From NCBI RefSeq assembly GCF_042682545.1, contig NZ_JBHUHQ010000006.1: a DNA stretch of 64,000 bases; one strand, given 5' to 3'. Under the pieces are notes generated by a model. That model ran no database searches. It was not told the origin of the DNA and was given only the letters and a program-made list of their open reading frames with translations. Numbering within the stretch: the stretch's first letter is position 1; each line of letters opens with the position of its first letter. The stretch is from Ornithinibacillus salinisoli (GTDB lineage Bacteria; Bacillota; Bacilli; Bacillales; Amphibacillaceae). This document shows, in pieces, positions 42,111-51,565 of the stretch. The translations under genes were made by a program, and so were the position numbers.

Positions 42111-43046
42111 ATGACAAAAACCATAATTTCGGTAGAAAACCTTAAAAAATCCTATCGTGATCACACTGTATTAGACAATTTAAGTTTTAACGTGGATCGT
42201 GGTACGATCTTTGCACTTCTTGGAGAAAATGGAGCTGGAAAAACTACAACAGTGCGTATCCTTTCTACCTTAATAACAGCAGATCGTGGTAACGCAACTA
42301 TTTCAGGACATGACACCAAGCGTGATGCCCATACTGTTCGTAAAAAGATTAGTTTAACAGGACAATACGCCGCTGTGGATGAACTATTAACTGGAGAAGA
42401 AAATTTACAAATGATGGGAAGACTGAATCATCTAGATCAGAAAACATTGACAAAGCGAATAGCTGATTTACTTGAACAGTTCGATTTGGTGAAAGCAGCC
42501 AAAAAGCCTGCAAAGTCCTACTCAGGAGGTATGCGACGCAGATTAGATATCGCAATCAGTCTCCTTTCTACTCCAGAAGTACTCTTCCTAGATGAACCCA
42601 CTACTGGCTTGGATCCAAGAAGTCGCTTAACGATGTGGAAATTTCTTCAAAATCTCAAAAATAGTGGTGTAACAATTTTTTTAACAACACAATATCTAGA
42701 AGAAGCCGATATATTAGCGGATAAGATTGCTGTTATCCATCAGGGGAAAATTGTGGAAGAGGGAACAGCAGAACAACTGAAGCGTTTAGTCGGTGAAGAA
42801 ATGCTTGAACTAACCTTCCATGACCTAAAGGAGTTTAATCTTGCCCAAAATCTATTAAATGGATTAACAGATTCTAGTAATTTACAAATTGAAGTTCCTT
42901 CTAATGGCAACACTGAATCATTAAGGCAATTATTAAACGAATTACATGATCATTCCATCAATCCTAAGGATATTACCTTTCGTAAGCCTACATTAGATGA
43001 CGTTTTCATGAAAATAACTGCTAATAGTCAGAAAGGAGAATTATGA
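42111..43046 (+). CDS. DrrA-type drug-export ABC ATPase
   Basis: 311 residues with Walker A GENGAGKTT, signature YSGGMRRRLDIA, Walker B VLFLDEPTTGLD and the DrrA-type C-terminal extension ending FRKPTLDDVFMKIT. The first step of the export cycle is carried out with the membrane partner encoded next. ATG 42111 is 6 nt from AGGAGG (ATG 42108 also possible). TetR control is likely. Confidence 0.92.
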   Translation: MTKTIISVENLKKSYRDHTVLDNLSFNVDRGTIFALLGENGAGKTTTVRILSTLITADRGNATISGHDTKRDAHTVRKKISLTGQYAAVDELLTGEENLQMMGRLNHLDQKTLTKRIADLLEQFDLVKAAKKPAKSYSGGMRRRLDIAISLLSTPEVLFLDEPTTGLDPRSRLTMWKFLQNLKNSGVTIFLTTQYLEEADILADKIAVIHQGKIVEEGTAEQLKRLVGEEMLELTFHDLKEFNLAQNLLNGLTDSSNLQIEVPSNGNTESLRQLLNELHDHSINPKDITFRKPTLDDVFMKITANSQKGEL

Positions 43047-43819
43047 TGTCAGAATCAAGGTGGTATTGGACTATTTTGGATGGATGGACCATGTCTAAGC
43101 GTAGCTTTAAGCATATCTTTAGAAATCCAGAGTCATTATTTTTAAGCATCGGATTACCAATTACATTGATGCTAATGTTTGTATACGTATTCGGTGGTGC
43201 CATCCAAACTGGGACCGACTATGTTAATTACGTTATTCCTGGTGTTATTATTACATGTGTCGGTTATGGGAGCACTATGACTTCAATCAGTATTACGCAA
43301 GATATGGTTGATGGTTTATTTGAACGTTTTCGTAGTATGCCTATCCAACCGTCTTCATTATTGGTCGGGCATGTAATTGGTAGCTTTGTTCGTAATATAA
43401 TCAGTACTACACTAGTATTCTTTGTTGCCTTTTTAATCGGGTTTCGACCAAATGCTGGATTATTGGAGTGGGTCGGCATCATAGCTGTGCTTAGCCTGTT
43501 CTTATTTGCCATGAATTGGTTAGCTGTCGTGTTTGGGTTACTTGCCAAGAGTGTTGAATCGGCTAGTGCTTTTACGTTTTTAATTATGTTTCTACCATAT
43601 GTAAGTAGTGCTTTTGTTCCTACAGAAACCATGCCTACCTGGCTACATGCATTTGCTGATAAACAGCCCATGACACCACTAATTGAAACCCTGCGTGGAC
43701 TATTAATTGGAACCCCTATTGGCGATAATCATTGGTTAACGCTTTACTGGTTTGGTGGCTTACTTGTCGTAGCTATTATAACAGCAGTCGTTTTATTTAA
43801 ACGAAGAAAACAAGAATAG
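43043..43819 (+). CDS. DrrB-type ABC-2 permease
   Basis: 258 residues with six helices and the ABC-2 signature near GLFERFRSMPIQPSSLLVGH, plus the late LRGLLIGTPIG loop. It overlaps the ATPase gene by 4 bp. Together they form a daunorubicin/multidrug-type exporter; the substrate is unknown. Confidence 0.9.
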   Translation: MMSESRWYWTILDGWTMSKRSFKHIFRNPESLFLSIGLPITLMLMFVYVFGGAIQTGTDYVNYVIPGVIITCVGYGSTMTSISITQDMVDGLFERFRSMPIQPSSLLVGHVIGSFVRNIISTTLVFFVAFLIGFRPNAGLLEWVGIIAVLSLFLFAMNWLAVVFGLLAKSVESASAFTFLIMFLPYVSSAFVPTETMPTWLHAFADKQPMTPLIETLRGLLIGTPIGDNHWLTLYWFGGLLVVAIITAVVLFKRRKQE

Positions 43820-43834
43820 TATATCTAAACAATA

Positions 43835-43863
43835 AACCTTCCTTACTCTGGGAAGGTTTTTTA
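43835..43863 (+). terminator. Intrinsic terminator of the DrrAB-like operon
   Basis: AACCTTCC and GGAAGGTT form a perfect 8-bp stem followed by six T in total. Confidence 0.85.
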
Positions 43864-43924
43864 AAACAAAAATCACACGTAATATTCAGAAGATAATTGA
43901 CAATATCATATGGAAACTCTACTA

Positions 43925-43956
43925 TTATGTCATACGATATATATCGCAATGCATAA
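43925..43956. promoter_or_regulatory. Compound dyad before the second PadR gene
   Basis: A 32-bp symmetric arrangement: TTATG, five bases, CGATATATATCG, five bases, CATAA. It lies 20 bp before the start of a PadR gene and is a candidate autoregulatory site. Confidence 0.55.
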
Positions 43957-43975
43957 TATCAGAGGTGATGATTTG

Positions 43976-44302
43976 ATGCCCAAAAGTGAAAATTCGCCAA
44001 TGTCAGAAGCAATGTATTACGTACTACTCTCTCTAGCTAATCCCCTTCATGGATACGCAGTTATGGATGCAGTGAAGAAGGTCTCGAACGGTAGAATTAA
44101 CATGGGGCCAGGAACACTTTATGGAATATTAAAGCGTCTATTAAAGGAAAACCTTATAAACTTAGAAGAAGTAGATGGAACGCGGAAAGTATACCATATC
44201 AATGCAGTTGGGCATGAAGCATTAAACAAAGAATTTGAACGCCTCTCAACATTGGTACACGATGGAAAATCCTATTTAGGAGAGGGGCGGTCAAATGACT
44301 AA
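43976..44302 (+). CDS. PadR-family regulator (DUF2812 partner)
   Basis: 108 residues with the winged helix MYYVLLSLANPLHGYAVMDA, then MGPGTLYGILKRLLKENLI and the wing EVDGTRKVYHINAVG. ATG 43976 is behind AGAGGTGATG; the frame opens earlier but has no other ribosome site. It overlaps the DUF2812 gene by 8 bp, the usual PadR/DUF2812 pairing in Firmicutes. Confidence 0.88.
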   Translation: MPKSENSPMSEAMYYVLLSLANPLHGYAVMDAVKKVSNGRINMGPGTLYGILKRLLKENLINLEEVDGTRKVYHINAVGHEALNKEFERLSTLVHDGKSYLGEGRSND

Positions 44303-45464
44303 AAAGAAAAGAAGAATTTGGTGGCTAGATATTTGGAATATCGAGGAACAGGAATCCTGGTTAACGGATATGTCACGAAAAGGCTGGAAGTTGACCAAAG
44401 TTGGACAACTGTTTGCTACATTTGAGCAAATAGAGCCTCAAGAATTAAATTACAGATGTGAAGTATTTAAATGGAATAATCGCCATGAACAAAACAGAAA
44501 AAGTTTTTACGAAGAAGCTGGTTGGGAGTATGTAGGATCGCGACAACATGTCCATATATTCCGTGAAGTGGTCAATACAATCTCCACCGAGATTCATACA
44601 GAACCGATAGAACAGGCAGCATCTTTAACTATTTTAAGAAGTAGTTTGCAAACCAGAGCTTGGACTACCTTAATATTATCGGCCATTATTATTCTTGTAC
44701 AAATTTTGACGTTTCAACATGATAATGTTCGGTATTTTACGGATGAAAGTTTTATACCGTCTCTAATGTTTATTCCCTATATTATATTTACCAACCTCTA
44801 CATGATGTTTGGTCGTATTCACCTTACGAGAATGTTCAGAAGATTAGAATCAGGAGAATTACTTAATCACGATGTTCATTACAAACGAGTATTAAATCGA
44901 AATAAAGCAATTGGTTACAGTTTAATTATTTTATTTGTTATCTTTATTAGTTTTTTAGTACCCGATATAGTAAAGATTGGTTCACAAGATCGATATCCCG
45001 ATATTCCTAATGAAGAAATTCCTATTATTCAAATGGCAGATATTATAAACGAATCCACTTTTACGCCAATCTCTCAAGGAGATTACATTAATTTCTACCG
45101 AGTTGAATCTAACATCTTAGTTCCGAAGCAATATGAGCTGCATCAGAATGTCGAAGTCCCAGAAAAGACTTGGGAAGATAAGAGCAGCATTTATGATCCT
45201 TTTTTGCAATCTTATGGTTATGAAGTGAGAAATGAATGGTTTGCAGAACGCTTGGTACAATCCTTACTAGCGGATAATACAGAGACATTTAAATCATATG
45301 TGTATCAAAGAAATAGTGTGGTAGATGAATTGTGGTTTTGGCAAGATGATAGCCATTTTGACTATATAATAAGAGATGGAAAAATGGTTTACCGAGTAGT
45401 TTATTATGGAATGGAGTCAATGGAAGAGGTTTTAAAGCAAAATTTAGCTATTCTACCGGGATAG
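44295..45464 (+). CDS. DUF2812 membrane protein
   Basis: 389 residues. The N-terminal DUF2812 domain (about 1-100, WWLDIWNIEEQESWLTDM and KGWKLTKVG) is followed by three membrane helices (about 125-230) and an extracytoplasmic C-terminal domain of about 150 residues. Function is unknown. By analogy with PadR/HAAS pairs it may sense the membrane or envelope and feed back on PadR (inference). Confidence 0.8.
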   Translation: MTKKKRRIWWLDIWNIEEQESWLTDMSRKGWKLTKVGQLFATFEQIEPQELNYRCEVFKWNNRHEQNRKSFYEEAGWEYVGSRQHVHIFREVVNTISTEIHTEPIEQAASLTILRSSLQTRAWTTLILSAIIILVQILTFQHDNVRYFTDESFIPSLMFIPYIIFTNLYMMFGRIHLTRMFRRLESGELLNHDVHYKRVLNRNKAIGYSLIILFVIFISFLVPDIVKIGSQDRYPDIPNEEIPIIQMADIINESTFTPISQGDYINFYRVESNILVPKQYELHQNVEVPEKTWEDKSSIYDPFLQSYGYEVRNEWFAERLVQSLLADNTETFKSYVYQRNSVVDELWFWQDDSHFDYIIRDGKMVYRVVYYGMESMEEVLKQNLAILPG

Positions 45465-45542
45465 GAATAATCCATAAAAGGGCTAATGTTGGAACTAAAA
45501 CTTATTATTATTTTCGCTGGTGTGTTAGAGGTTTTTTCCATA

Positions 45543-45575
45543 GGCTCTGTTAAATTTTAATGTTGATATTATATA
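45543..45575. mobile_element. Possible IS1595-type element end
   Basis: GGCTCTGTTAAATTTTAATG resembles the GGCTSTGTT-type terminal inverted repeats of IS1595-family elements. It lies at the left border of the GC-rich insert, whose right border holds an IS1595-type transposase remnant. No matching inverted copy was found on the right, so the element is broken if real. Confidence 0.35.
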
Positions 45576-45582
45576 AAAAATT

Positions 45583-45612
45583 AGAACTTCCAAATTATCT
45601 GGAAGTTCTATT
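45583..45612. terminator. Bidirectional terminator at the insert border
   Basis: AGAACTTCCA and TGGAAGTTCT form a perfect 10-bp stem followed by ATTTCG. It lies between the DUF2812 gene and the convergent SRPBCC gene. Confidence 0.65.
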
Positions 45613-45650
45613 TCGTAATATAGTCTTCTTCAACTAAAGCACCAGTTTGT

Positions 45651-46121
45651 TTAAGTATATTTTTTCACAATATTGTCGAGCGTGTCGGACCAGCCGTCGT
45701 ACACGTACTGATCGCCGGGGTGACCTGCGAATCCGCGCAGGTGGAAAATCATCTCGGTGCGGTCGCCATGTTCGATAAGGGTTAGGGTCACGACAGGGGA
45801 GTTCTCGATGAGAGCATCGGGGTAGCCCCAGGTGAAAACAAGCCGTTCGAATGGTACGACTTCGAGAAACACACCTCCGGTTGGATACTCCTCGCCGGTC
45901 TCGATGTTGACCATAGTATAACAGTAGCGTCCTCCTTCACGAACATCGAAGGAGATGGTCTCTAGGGGTGTCGAAGGCAACCAGTCGGCGAGTTCCTTCT
46001 CCTCGGTCCAAGCGCGCCACACGAGCTCGCGGCGGGCTTTCAGGGTGCGGGTAATGGTAAACTCCTGTTCAGATGTGGGCATGTTCGTTGTTCCTCCTTT
46101 GTGATCATTTGACATGTTCAT
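45651..46121 (-). CDS. SRPBCC (AHSA1) domain protein, GC-rich
   Basis: 156 residues from ATG 46121, whose codon overlaps the ArsR stop (ATGA). An alternative ATG at 46082 gives 143 residues. The domain reads FTITRTLKARRELVWRAWTE, WLPSTPLETISFDVREGG and GWSDTLDNIV, a typical AHSA1/START-like lipid- or ligand-binding fold. G+C is far above its neighbours, and the codons are those of a high-GC donor. Each candidate start has its own copy of an AAAGGAGGAACA ribosome site through a 33-bp duplication. ArsR/SRPBCC pairs are common toxic-compound modules; the ligand is unknown. Confidence 0.85.
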   Translation of the reverse strand: MNMSNDHKGGTTNMPTSEQEFTITRTLKARRELVWRAWTEEKELADWLPSTPLETISFDVREGGRYCYTMVNIETGEEYPTGGVFLEVVPFERLVFTWGYPDALIENSPVVTLTLIEHGDRTEMIFHLRGFAGHPGDQYVYDGWSDTLDNIVKKYT

Positions 46122-46456
46122 TGTTCCTCCTTTGTAATCATGGTTTTGAGGTGTTCTTCCAGTGCGTCGAAGCGCTGGTTCCACTCACGGCGGTGCTTCT
46201 CGACCCAGGCTGATACCTCATCGAGAGGCTCTTTGCGCATAGTCAGGGTCCGCCACTGGGCGTTTGTTGTTCGTTCAATCAGCCCTGCTCGCTCCAGCAC
46301 TTTGAGGTGCTGGGAGATCGCGGGTGCGCTTATCTCGAAGAGCTCGGCGACCTCCCCAACTGTCGCGGCCCTTTGTGACAACCTAGTCAGGATGTTTCGG
46401 CGCGTCGGATCAGCGAGCGCAGCGAAGATGAGGCTGAGTGTGTCCTTTGTAGTCAA
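46118..46456 (-). CDS. ArsR-family repressor, GC-rich
   Basis: 112 residues: LSLIFAALADPTRRNILTRL, then VGEVAELFEISAPAISQHLK and the recognition/wing part LIERTTNAQWRTLTMR. It lacks the cysteine metal site of classical ArsR, so it is of the metal-independent type found with SRPBCC partners. The start is TTG 46456, 8 nt behind AAGGAG. G+C is as high as in its partner, a sign of recent transfer of both. Confidence 0.88.
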   Translation of the reverse strand: MTTKDTLSLIFAALADPTRRNILTRLSQRAATVGEVAELFEISAPAISQHLKVLERAGLIERTTNAQWRTLTMRKEPLDEVSAWVEKHRREWNQRFDALEEHLKTMITKEEQ

Positions 46457-46704
46457 TTAGGCAACTCCTTAATTAAGCGTTTAGTTAAATATATATCATA
46501 ATGTGTATTTATGTCAATTGTTTTTCTCCATATTTTACCACATGGCTGAATAAATTATTTAACTATTCTGCCTGATCGTATTATAAGGTTAACCAGAAAT
46601 TACTGGTTGACCTTGTTTCATATGGTCTTAACATTACAATTGTAGCCGGGGTAGAACGTCCCTGCCCGTGGGAGATAGATCCCGTCAACTAAACTGTACA
46701 CCCC

Positions 46705-46992
46705 CTACTTGTAGAAACATGATTGAGGCTGGTTGGGACTACGATCCCGTATAACAAGCGAAGAATTTCGCAAGGAATAGCCCTCTATCATACACTCGAT
46801 AAATTTTATCCATTGGTTGAGACGACGAGTTCGATATAGGGCAGTATTTGTAAGGTCAGTAAATGTCATTTTACACGCTTTACAGCGATAGCGTTGCTTT
46901 TTCACTTCTTCTCCGTCAACGATAGTCGAATATTTTCCGAAACGGACAACCGTTCCCTTATTAGTGACAAATTTAGTTAATAAAGAAAGCTA
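46705..46992 (-). pseudogene. IS1595-type transposase remnant
   Basis: The minus-strand frame reads GTVVRFGKYSTIVDGEEVKK and QRYRCKACKMTFTDLTNTAL, then WIKFIECMIEGYSLR, the zinc-ribbon/N-terminal part of the same family as the intact transposase at 62042-63052 (RQRYLCKDCDKTFNDMTNTP). The first CxxC pair is lost and the frame degrades after GYSLR into unrelated residues. About a quarter of the protein remains. Confidence 0.75.
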
Positions 46993-46994
46993 TA

Positions 46995-47069
46995 GGACAT
47001 CAGTTCCGTTATTAGCCGGAATGACAGGTATTCTGGTACGAATTAGAGCAATTAACGTACTTGATGTCC
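46995..47069. repeat. Inverted GGACATCA repeat
   Basis: GGACATCA (46995-47002) and TGATGTCC (47062-47069) are inverted, with a further CATGTCCG at 47113. This piece of non-coding sequence looks like a dispersed element, but there is no second copy in the window. From 47070 to 47271 I see nothing else. Confidence 0.35.
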
Positions 47070-47271
47070 GATAACATTTTCAAATCAGATTATTTTATGA
47101 AATAGCGTACTCCATGTCCGCTCCGTCCCCCCTACTTCAAGCGATGATGGGAGCGCTATTTTATGTCGCATTTCACATCAATTACCCATAAAGATTCATA
47201 CTTGGATAAAGCAACAATCTTTTAGGCAACAGCCAAAGATAATAACAGATGCAAATAATAAGTAAATAATG

Positions 47272-47304
47272 AAGCCATAATACGAATTCACCGTAATATG
47301 GCTT
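47272..47304. terminator. Terminator of the ABC exporter gene
   Basis: AAGCCATAATACG and CGTAATATGGCTT pair with one mismatch. The T run is better on the plus strand (TTTTTAAA) than on the minus strand (CATTAT). Confidence 0.5.
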
Positions 47305-47321
47305 TTTAAAGTATATCTCTA

Positions 47322-49055
47322 TTAGGTTAATTGCTGTTCTGCAAACTCTCGGTATAGGTTGTGAGTCTCGATTAATTCCTTATGAGTTCCGTTTCCGGTC
47401 ACCTTACCTTTATCAATAAAAATGATTTTATCTGCATCTACAATTGTGGATAATCTGTGGGCAATTACAAATGTAGTCCGCCCTTCCATTAACCTAGTTA
47501 ATGCTTGTTGAACGATACCTTCTGATTGACTGTCCAAACTTGCAGTAGCTTCATCCATCATAAGTATCTTAGGATCTCGTAAAAATGCACGTGCAATATT
47601 GATCCGTTGTCTTTGACCACCAGAAAGTTTGACCCCTCGTTCACCAACCTCTGTATCCAATCCTTTATCAAAAGATCGGATAAATTCCTCCGCATAGGCC
47701 ATCTTTGTGACTTCCCATAACCTATCATCTGGAATCGTATCGACATTTGGTAATCCGTACGTTAAGTTATTACGAATGGTTCCAGCCATCATCGCACTTT
47801 CTTGAGATACATAGCCGATTTGACTTCGCCAAGACCTTAGGGACAACTTATGAATGGGAGTGTCACCAATTCTAATTTCACCACGATTTGGTTCATAATA
47901 TCGTTCTAACAGAGAAAACAGTGTCGTTTTTCCTCCCCCACTTGGACCAGCAAAAGCGATCATTTCACCTGGATTAGCGGTTAATGTTACGTCTTGCAGG
48001 ACTGATTCCCCTTCATCATAGGAGAAGGAAACATTGGAAACATAAACCGGTTCATTGGTTATATTTTTTTCGATTCCATCTTGTCCTGCTTCCTCAGGTA
48101 CTTCTAAAATACGAATAATACGCTCTGTCGCACCTTTAGCTTTTTGTAATTCGGTGAAAAACATAGCAAACGATGTAATTGGATAAATGATTTGGAAAAG
48201 GTAGAGTAAGAATGCTACAAGGGACCCTGTTGACATGGATCCTTCTGCAACACGTATTCCACCGTACCCAATGATAACCACAATAACAAACATAACTACG
48301 GTGTACATAAAAGGACCAATCAGCGCGAAAATCCGAGCTTCTTTTAAACCATAGTCATATAACTTCCCAATGCCGGTGGTTCCTTTTTTCTCTTCCACTT
48401 GTTCAGCGGTTGAAGATTTCATTAGACGAATTTCACTTAGTGTTTGTTGAATATTACCTGTAAAAGTTGCCGTTTCATCCTGTAATCCTTTTGAAACCTT
48501 CGACATCCTGGTACCCAGTGGAATCATGATAGCAAAAGTAACTGGTACAGCTAACAACATTAATAACGTCATCTTCCAATCCATAACGAGCAAGATTACG
48601 ATCGCTCCGGCAATCGTAATCAGCCCCGTAATAAATTGAGGAAAGTGTTGCGAGATTAAGTTTTTCACGATTCCCGTGTCATTAACAACGCGACTCACTG
48701 ATTCTCCACTTGCTTGTTTATCAAAATAACTTACCGGTAGCCGAATTAACTTTAACCACATTCTTTCTCGTAATCCTGCAACAATTTTTTGTCCAACAGC
48801 AGCTAATAAGTAGGTTGATACTCCATCAACTACAGCCTGTAAAATAAAGACCACAACAATAATAATAATCAGTGTCGTACTCAATGCCTCGACGGAAAAA
48901 CCATCCACTAACTCTCTTGTTAGTAGTGGAATGGATAGACCGACAAGCATTGTAATGATACTACCTATAGAGCCTATGGTTAGGGCCATTTTAGGTATTT
49001 TGGTTGATAAAATTAAAGATATAAATGGTTTCATGCCCTTATCTTTTTTTTTCAT
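47322..49055 (-). CDS. Half-size multidrug ABC exporter (BmrA/LmrA type)
   Basis: 577 residues. Six membrane helices occupy about 15-310, followed by a nucleotide-binding domain with Walker A GPSGGGKTT, signature KLSGGQRQRIN, Walker B ILMMDEATASLD and the H-loop IAHRLST. It works as a homodimer exporting hydrophobic drugs or lipids. It starts 32 bp after the UvrA-like gene in the same direction, with a GGAGAAG site. Confidence 0.92.
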   Translation of the reverse strand: MKKKDKGMKPFISLILSTKIPKMALTIGSIGSIITMLVGLSIPLLTRELVDGFSVEALSTTLIIIIVVVFILQAVVDGVSTYLLAAVGQKIVAGLRERMWLKLIRLPVSYFDKQASGESVSRVVNDTGIVKNLISQHFPQFITGLITIAGAIVILLVMDWKMTLLMLLAVPVTFAIMIPLGTRMSKVSKGLQDETATFTGNIQQTLSEIRLMKSSTAEQVEEKKGTTGIGKLYDYGLKEARIFALIGPFMYTVVMFVIVVIIGYGGIRVAEGSMSTGSLVAFLLYLFQIIYPITSFAMFFTELQKAKGATERIIRILEVPEEAGQDGIEKNITNEPVYVSNVSFSYDEGESVLQDVTLTANPGEMIAFAGPSGGGKTTLFSLLERYYEPNRGEIRIGDTPIHKLSLRSWRSQIGYVSQESAMMAGTIRNNLTYGLPNVDTIPDDRLWEVTKMAYAEEFIRSFDKGLDTEVGERGVKLSGGQRQRINIARAFLRDPKILMMDEATASLDSQSEGIVQQALTRLMEGRTTFVIAHRLSTIVDADKIIFIDKGKVTGNGTHKELIETHNLYREFAEQQLT

Positions 49056-49087
49056 ATTACTTCTCCTATCTCTATCAAAATCTTTAC

Positions 49088-51565
49088 TTATAAATCAAGA
49101 AAAGCACCAGTATAGGATTCTCTTGTAGCAGCAACTTGCTCTGGTGTCCCTTCGGCAATAATTTGTCCACCTTCCTCTCCACCATTCGGCCCCATATCGA
49201 TCACCCAATCCGAATCTCGAATAATATCACTATTATGTTCGACAACGATGACTGTATTTCCTGCATCTACCAGCTTATTTAATAACAATAACAGGTTTCT
49301 TACATCATTAGGGTGTAAGCCAGTTGACGGTTCGTCCAAAATATATAAGGTATGACCTGTACTTGTTTTATTTAGTTCCTTTGCTAATTTGAGTCGTTGA
49401 CCCTCTCCACCAGATAATGTAGTAAGTGATTGTCCCCATTGTAAATAACCAAGACCAACCTCACACAATAAATTAATGATGGTTGAAATTTTCTTTTGAT
49501 CTCGGAACAATGGCAAGCTCTCTTCAATGCTCATATGAAGAATATCTGATATCGAATAACCCTGTAATGTCACAGACAGAATTTCATCCTTAAATCGTTT
49601 CCCCTTGCAGGATGGACACCTTACCTCTAAGTCGGGTAAAAAGTACATATTTACTGCAACAGTACCTAGTCCTTCACATTTTTCACATCTACCACCAGTT
49701 GTGTTAAAAGAAAAATTTTTAGCAGTTAGCTTTTGCTGCTTCGCCTCCGGTAATTTGGCAAATAAATTTCTAATGAATGTGAAAGCGTCGGTATAAGTAG
49801 CAACATTGGAACGCCTCATCCTACTAAGTGGAGACTGATCAACAGTTATTTTTTCCTTAATCGACTCCAATCCAGTCAGTTTCTCGTATCCTTTAACCGG
49901 ATTTCCTTCCATCCCTTCTGCAAGTAAATCGTAGACTAGGGTTGATTTTCCAGATCCTGATACACCTGTTACCGTAATAAAGCAATTTAAAGGGAATGAT
50001 ACAGTGATATTTTTTAAATTATGCTTGGTTGCCTGGTGGATGGTTACATTTTGTCCATTACTTTCTCGGCGCTGTTTTGTTTGGAAGGAGTTTTCTCTTA
50101 GAAATGCCCCAGTAATTGATTCTGGTTGTTCTACTAATTGATGCAATTCTCCTTCTCCTACAATACTCCCCCCAAGTTGACCAGCACCAGGTCCCATATC
50201 AATAATATGATCTGCCTCTTCCATCACCTGGATATTATGTTCAATAACTAGAACAGTGTTTCCTAAATCACGTAGTTGCCTCAACACGCTAATTAAACCT
50301 TTCGTATCTTTCGGATGTAGTCCAGAAGTAGGCTCATCAAGAATATAAAGTACACCTGTTAGACCTGATCCTAAAATAGAAGCTAAGCGTAAACGCTGTG
50401 ACTCTCCTCCGGACAACGAAATAGCTTGTCTATCCATCGACAGATAGCCTAACCCTACATCAACAACTCTTGTCACTTTATTTATTAAATCATGAAGTAT
50501 TGTTTCAATAAGTGATTCTTCATCCTGTACATGTTTTTCTTGCAGTACCTTCAGCCATTCAAGAAATTCATGCAACGAAGATTGAGAAATATCCGTAATA
50601 CGGGTTCCTTCCACTTTCACCTGTCTACTTTCTTCTCTTAAGCGTTCCCCATGACAGTCGTTACAAGGTTGTTTATAAAAATTTACCGCTTCCCCAGTAT
50701 CACCAGCTTTTTCTTTATACCTTCTCCACATTCCAGTAAGTACACCTTCGAACTTACCATCACTAACCTTTTTAGGTGGCTTTTTATCTGGGAAATGCAT
50801 CATAAAATTGTCACTTTCGACTCCATAATACAAAAGATCGCGAAGAACATTATCATAATCTTTTAACGGGAGGTCTGCATTAAAATGGATTCCATAAAAG
50901 GAAGCAGCAGCTTCTAGCGTACTTATTTGATAGGCTGCATATGAATCATACCAAATACGAACTGCTCCATCTCGCAAACTTAGTTCCTCATTAAATACTG
51001 CTTGGGTATTTATCTCTGCTACTTCTCCCAGACCACTACATGTTTCACATGCTCCAGCTATTGTATTGAAGGAAAAATGGGAGCTTGTTAATCTTTCCAT
51101 TTCATAATTACAGGTAGGGCAATTAACATATTCCGTATCATGATGAGTTTCTTCTAAGTGAGTTACTTCCGCGTTGGTTTCTAATTGAGGTGAAAACTTC
51201 GTGTGACAGTTCGGGCATGTACGTTCTCCTAATTTTTCATAAATCATTCTCAAATAGGTATACATATCCGTTACGGTTCCTACTGTAGACCGGGGATTGC
51301 GATTTGTAATATGCTGGCCAACACTAATGGATGGTGATAATCCACTAATTGACTCAACCTTTGGCTTCGTAAACCAGGAAGAAATCATACCACTGGATTC
51401 CATATAATGCCTTTGACATTCCAATTGTAAAATATCCATCGCTAATGTTGACTTCCCCGACCCAGAAGGTCCTGTTAGTACGACCATTTTATTCTTTGGG
51501 ATATTGACAGTTACATGCTTCAAATTATTCTCATGAGCATTTTTATTTGTTATTACATCTTTCAC
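49088..51565 (-). CDS. UvrA-like ATPase, class II (UvrA2/DrrC type)
   Basis: 825 residues against about 950 for housekeeping UvrA. Both ABC modules are complete (GPSGSGKST with LSGGESQRLRL; GVSGSGKST with LSGGEGQRLKL), as are the zinc modules CPNCHTKF, CETCSGLG and CEKCEGLG. The stretch after the first CPxC that in UvrA holds the UvrB-binding domain is very short, which marks UvrA2/DrrC proteins. These give resistance to DNA-intercalating drugs, probably by clearing them from DNA. It starts with GTG behind AGGAGG, divergent from a MerR gene and upstream of an exporter. Confidence 0.88.
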   Translation of the reverse strand: MKDVITNKNAHENNLKHVTVNIPKNKMVVLTGPSGSGKSTLAMDILQLECQRHYMESSGMISSWFTKPKVESISGLSPSISVGQHITNRNPRSTVGTVTDMYTYLRMIYEKLGERTCPNCHTKFSPQLETNAEVTHLEETHHDTEYVNCPTCNYEMERLTSSHFSFNTIAGACETCSGLGEVAEINTQAVFNEELSLRDGAVRIWYDSYAAYQISTLEAAASFYGIHFNADLPLKDYDNVLRDLLYYGVESDNFMMHFPDKKPPKKVSDGKFEGVLTGMWRRYKEKAGDTGEAVNFYKQPCNDCHGERLREESRQVKVEGTRITDISQSSLHEFLEWLKVLQEKHVQDEESLIETILHDLINKVTRVVDVGLGYLSMDRQAISLSGGESQRLRLASILGSGLTGVLYILDEPTSGLHPKDTKGLISVLRQLRDLGNTVLVIEHNIQVMEEADHIIDMGPGAGQLGGSIVGEGELHQLVEQPESITGAFLRENSFQTKQRRESNGQNVTIHQATKHNLKNITVSFPLNCFITVTGVSGSGKSTLVYDLLAEGMEGNPVKGYEKLTGLESIKEKITVDQSPLSRMRRSNVATYTDAFTFIRNLFAKLPEAKQQKLTAKNFSFNTTGGRCEKCEGLGTVAVNMYFLPDLEVRCPSCKGKRFKDEILSVTLQGYSISDILHMSIEESLPLFRDQKKISTIINLLCEVGLGYLQWGQSLTTLSGGEGQRLKLAKELNKTSTGHTLYILDEPSTGLHPNDVRNLLLLLNKLVDAGNTVIVVEHNSDIIRDSDWVIDMGPNGGEEGGQIIAEGTPEQVAATRESYTGAFLDL

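Noticed and set aside
46600..46690. Coding frame reading ITIVAGVERPCPWEIDPVN
   Set aside because: Short, without start or ribosome site, in a stretch of transposase debris; no family recognised.
49088..51565. Housekeeping UvrA
   Set aside because: Too short (825 residues), lacks the UvrB-binding stretch, is not next to uvrB, and sits with a drug exporter.
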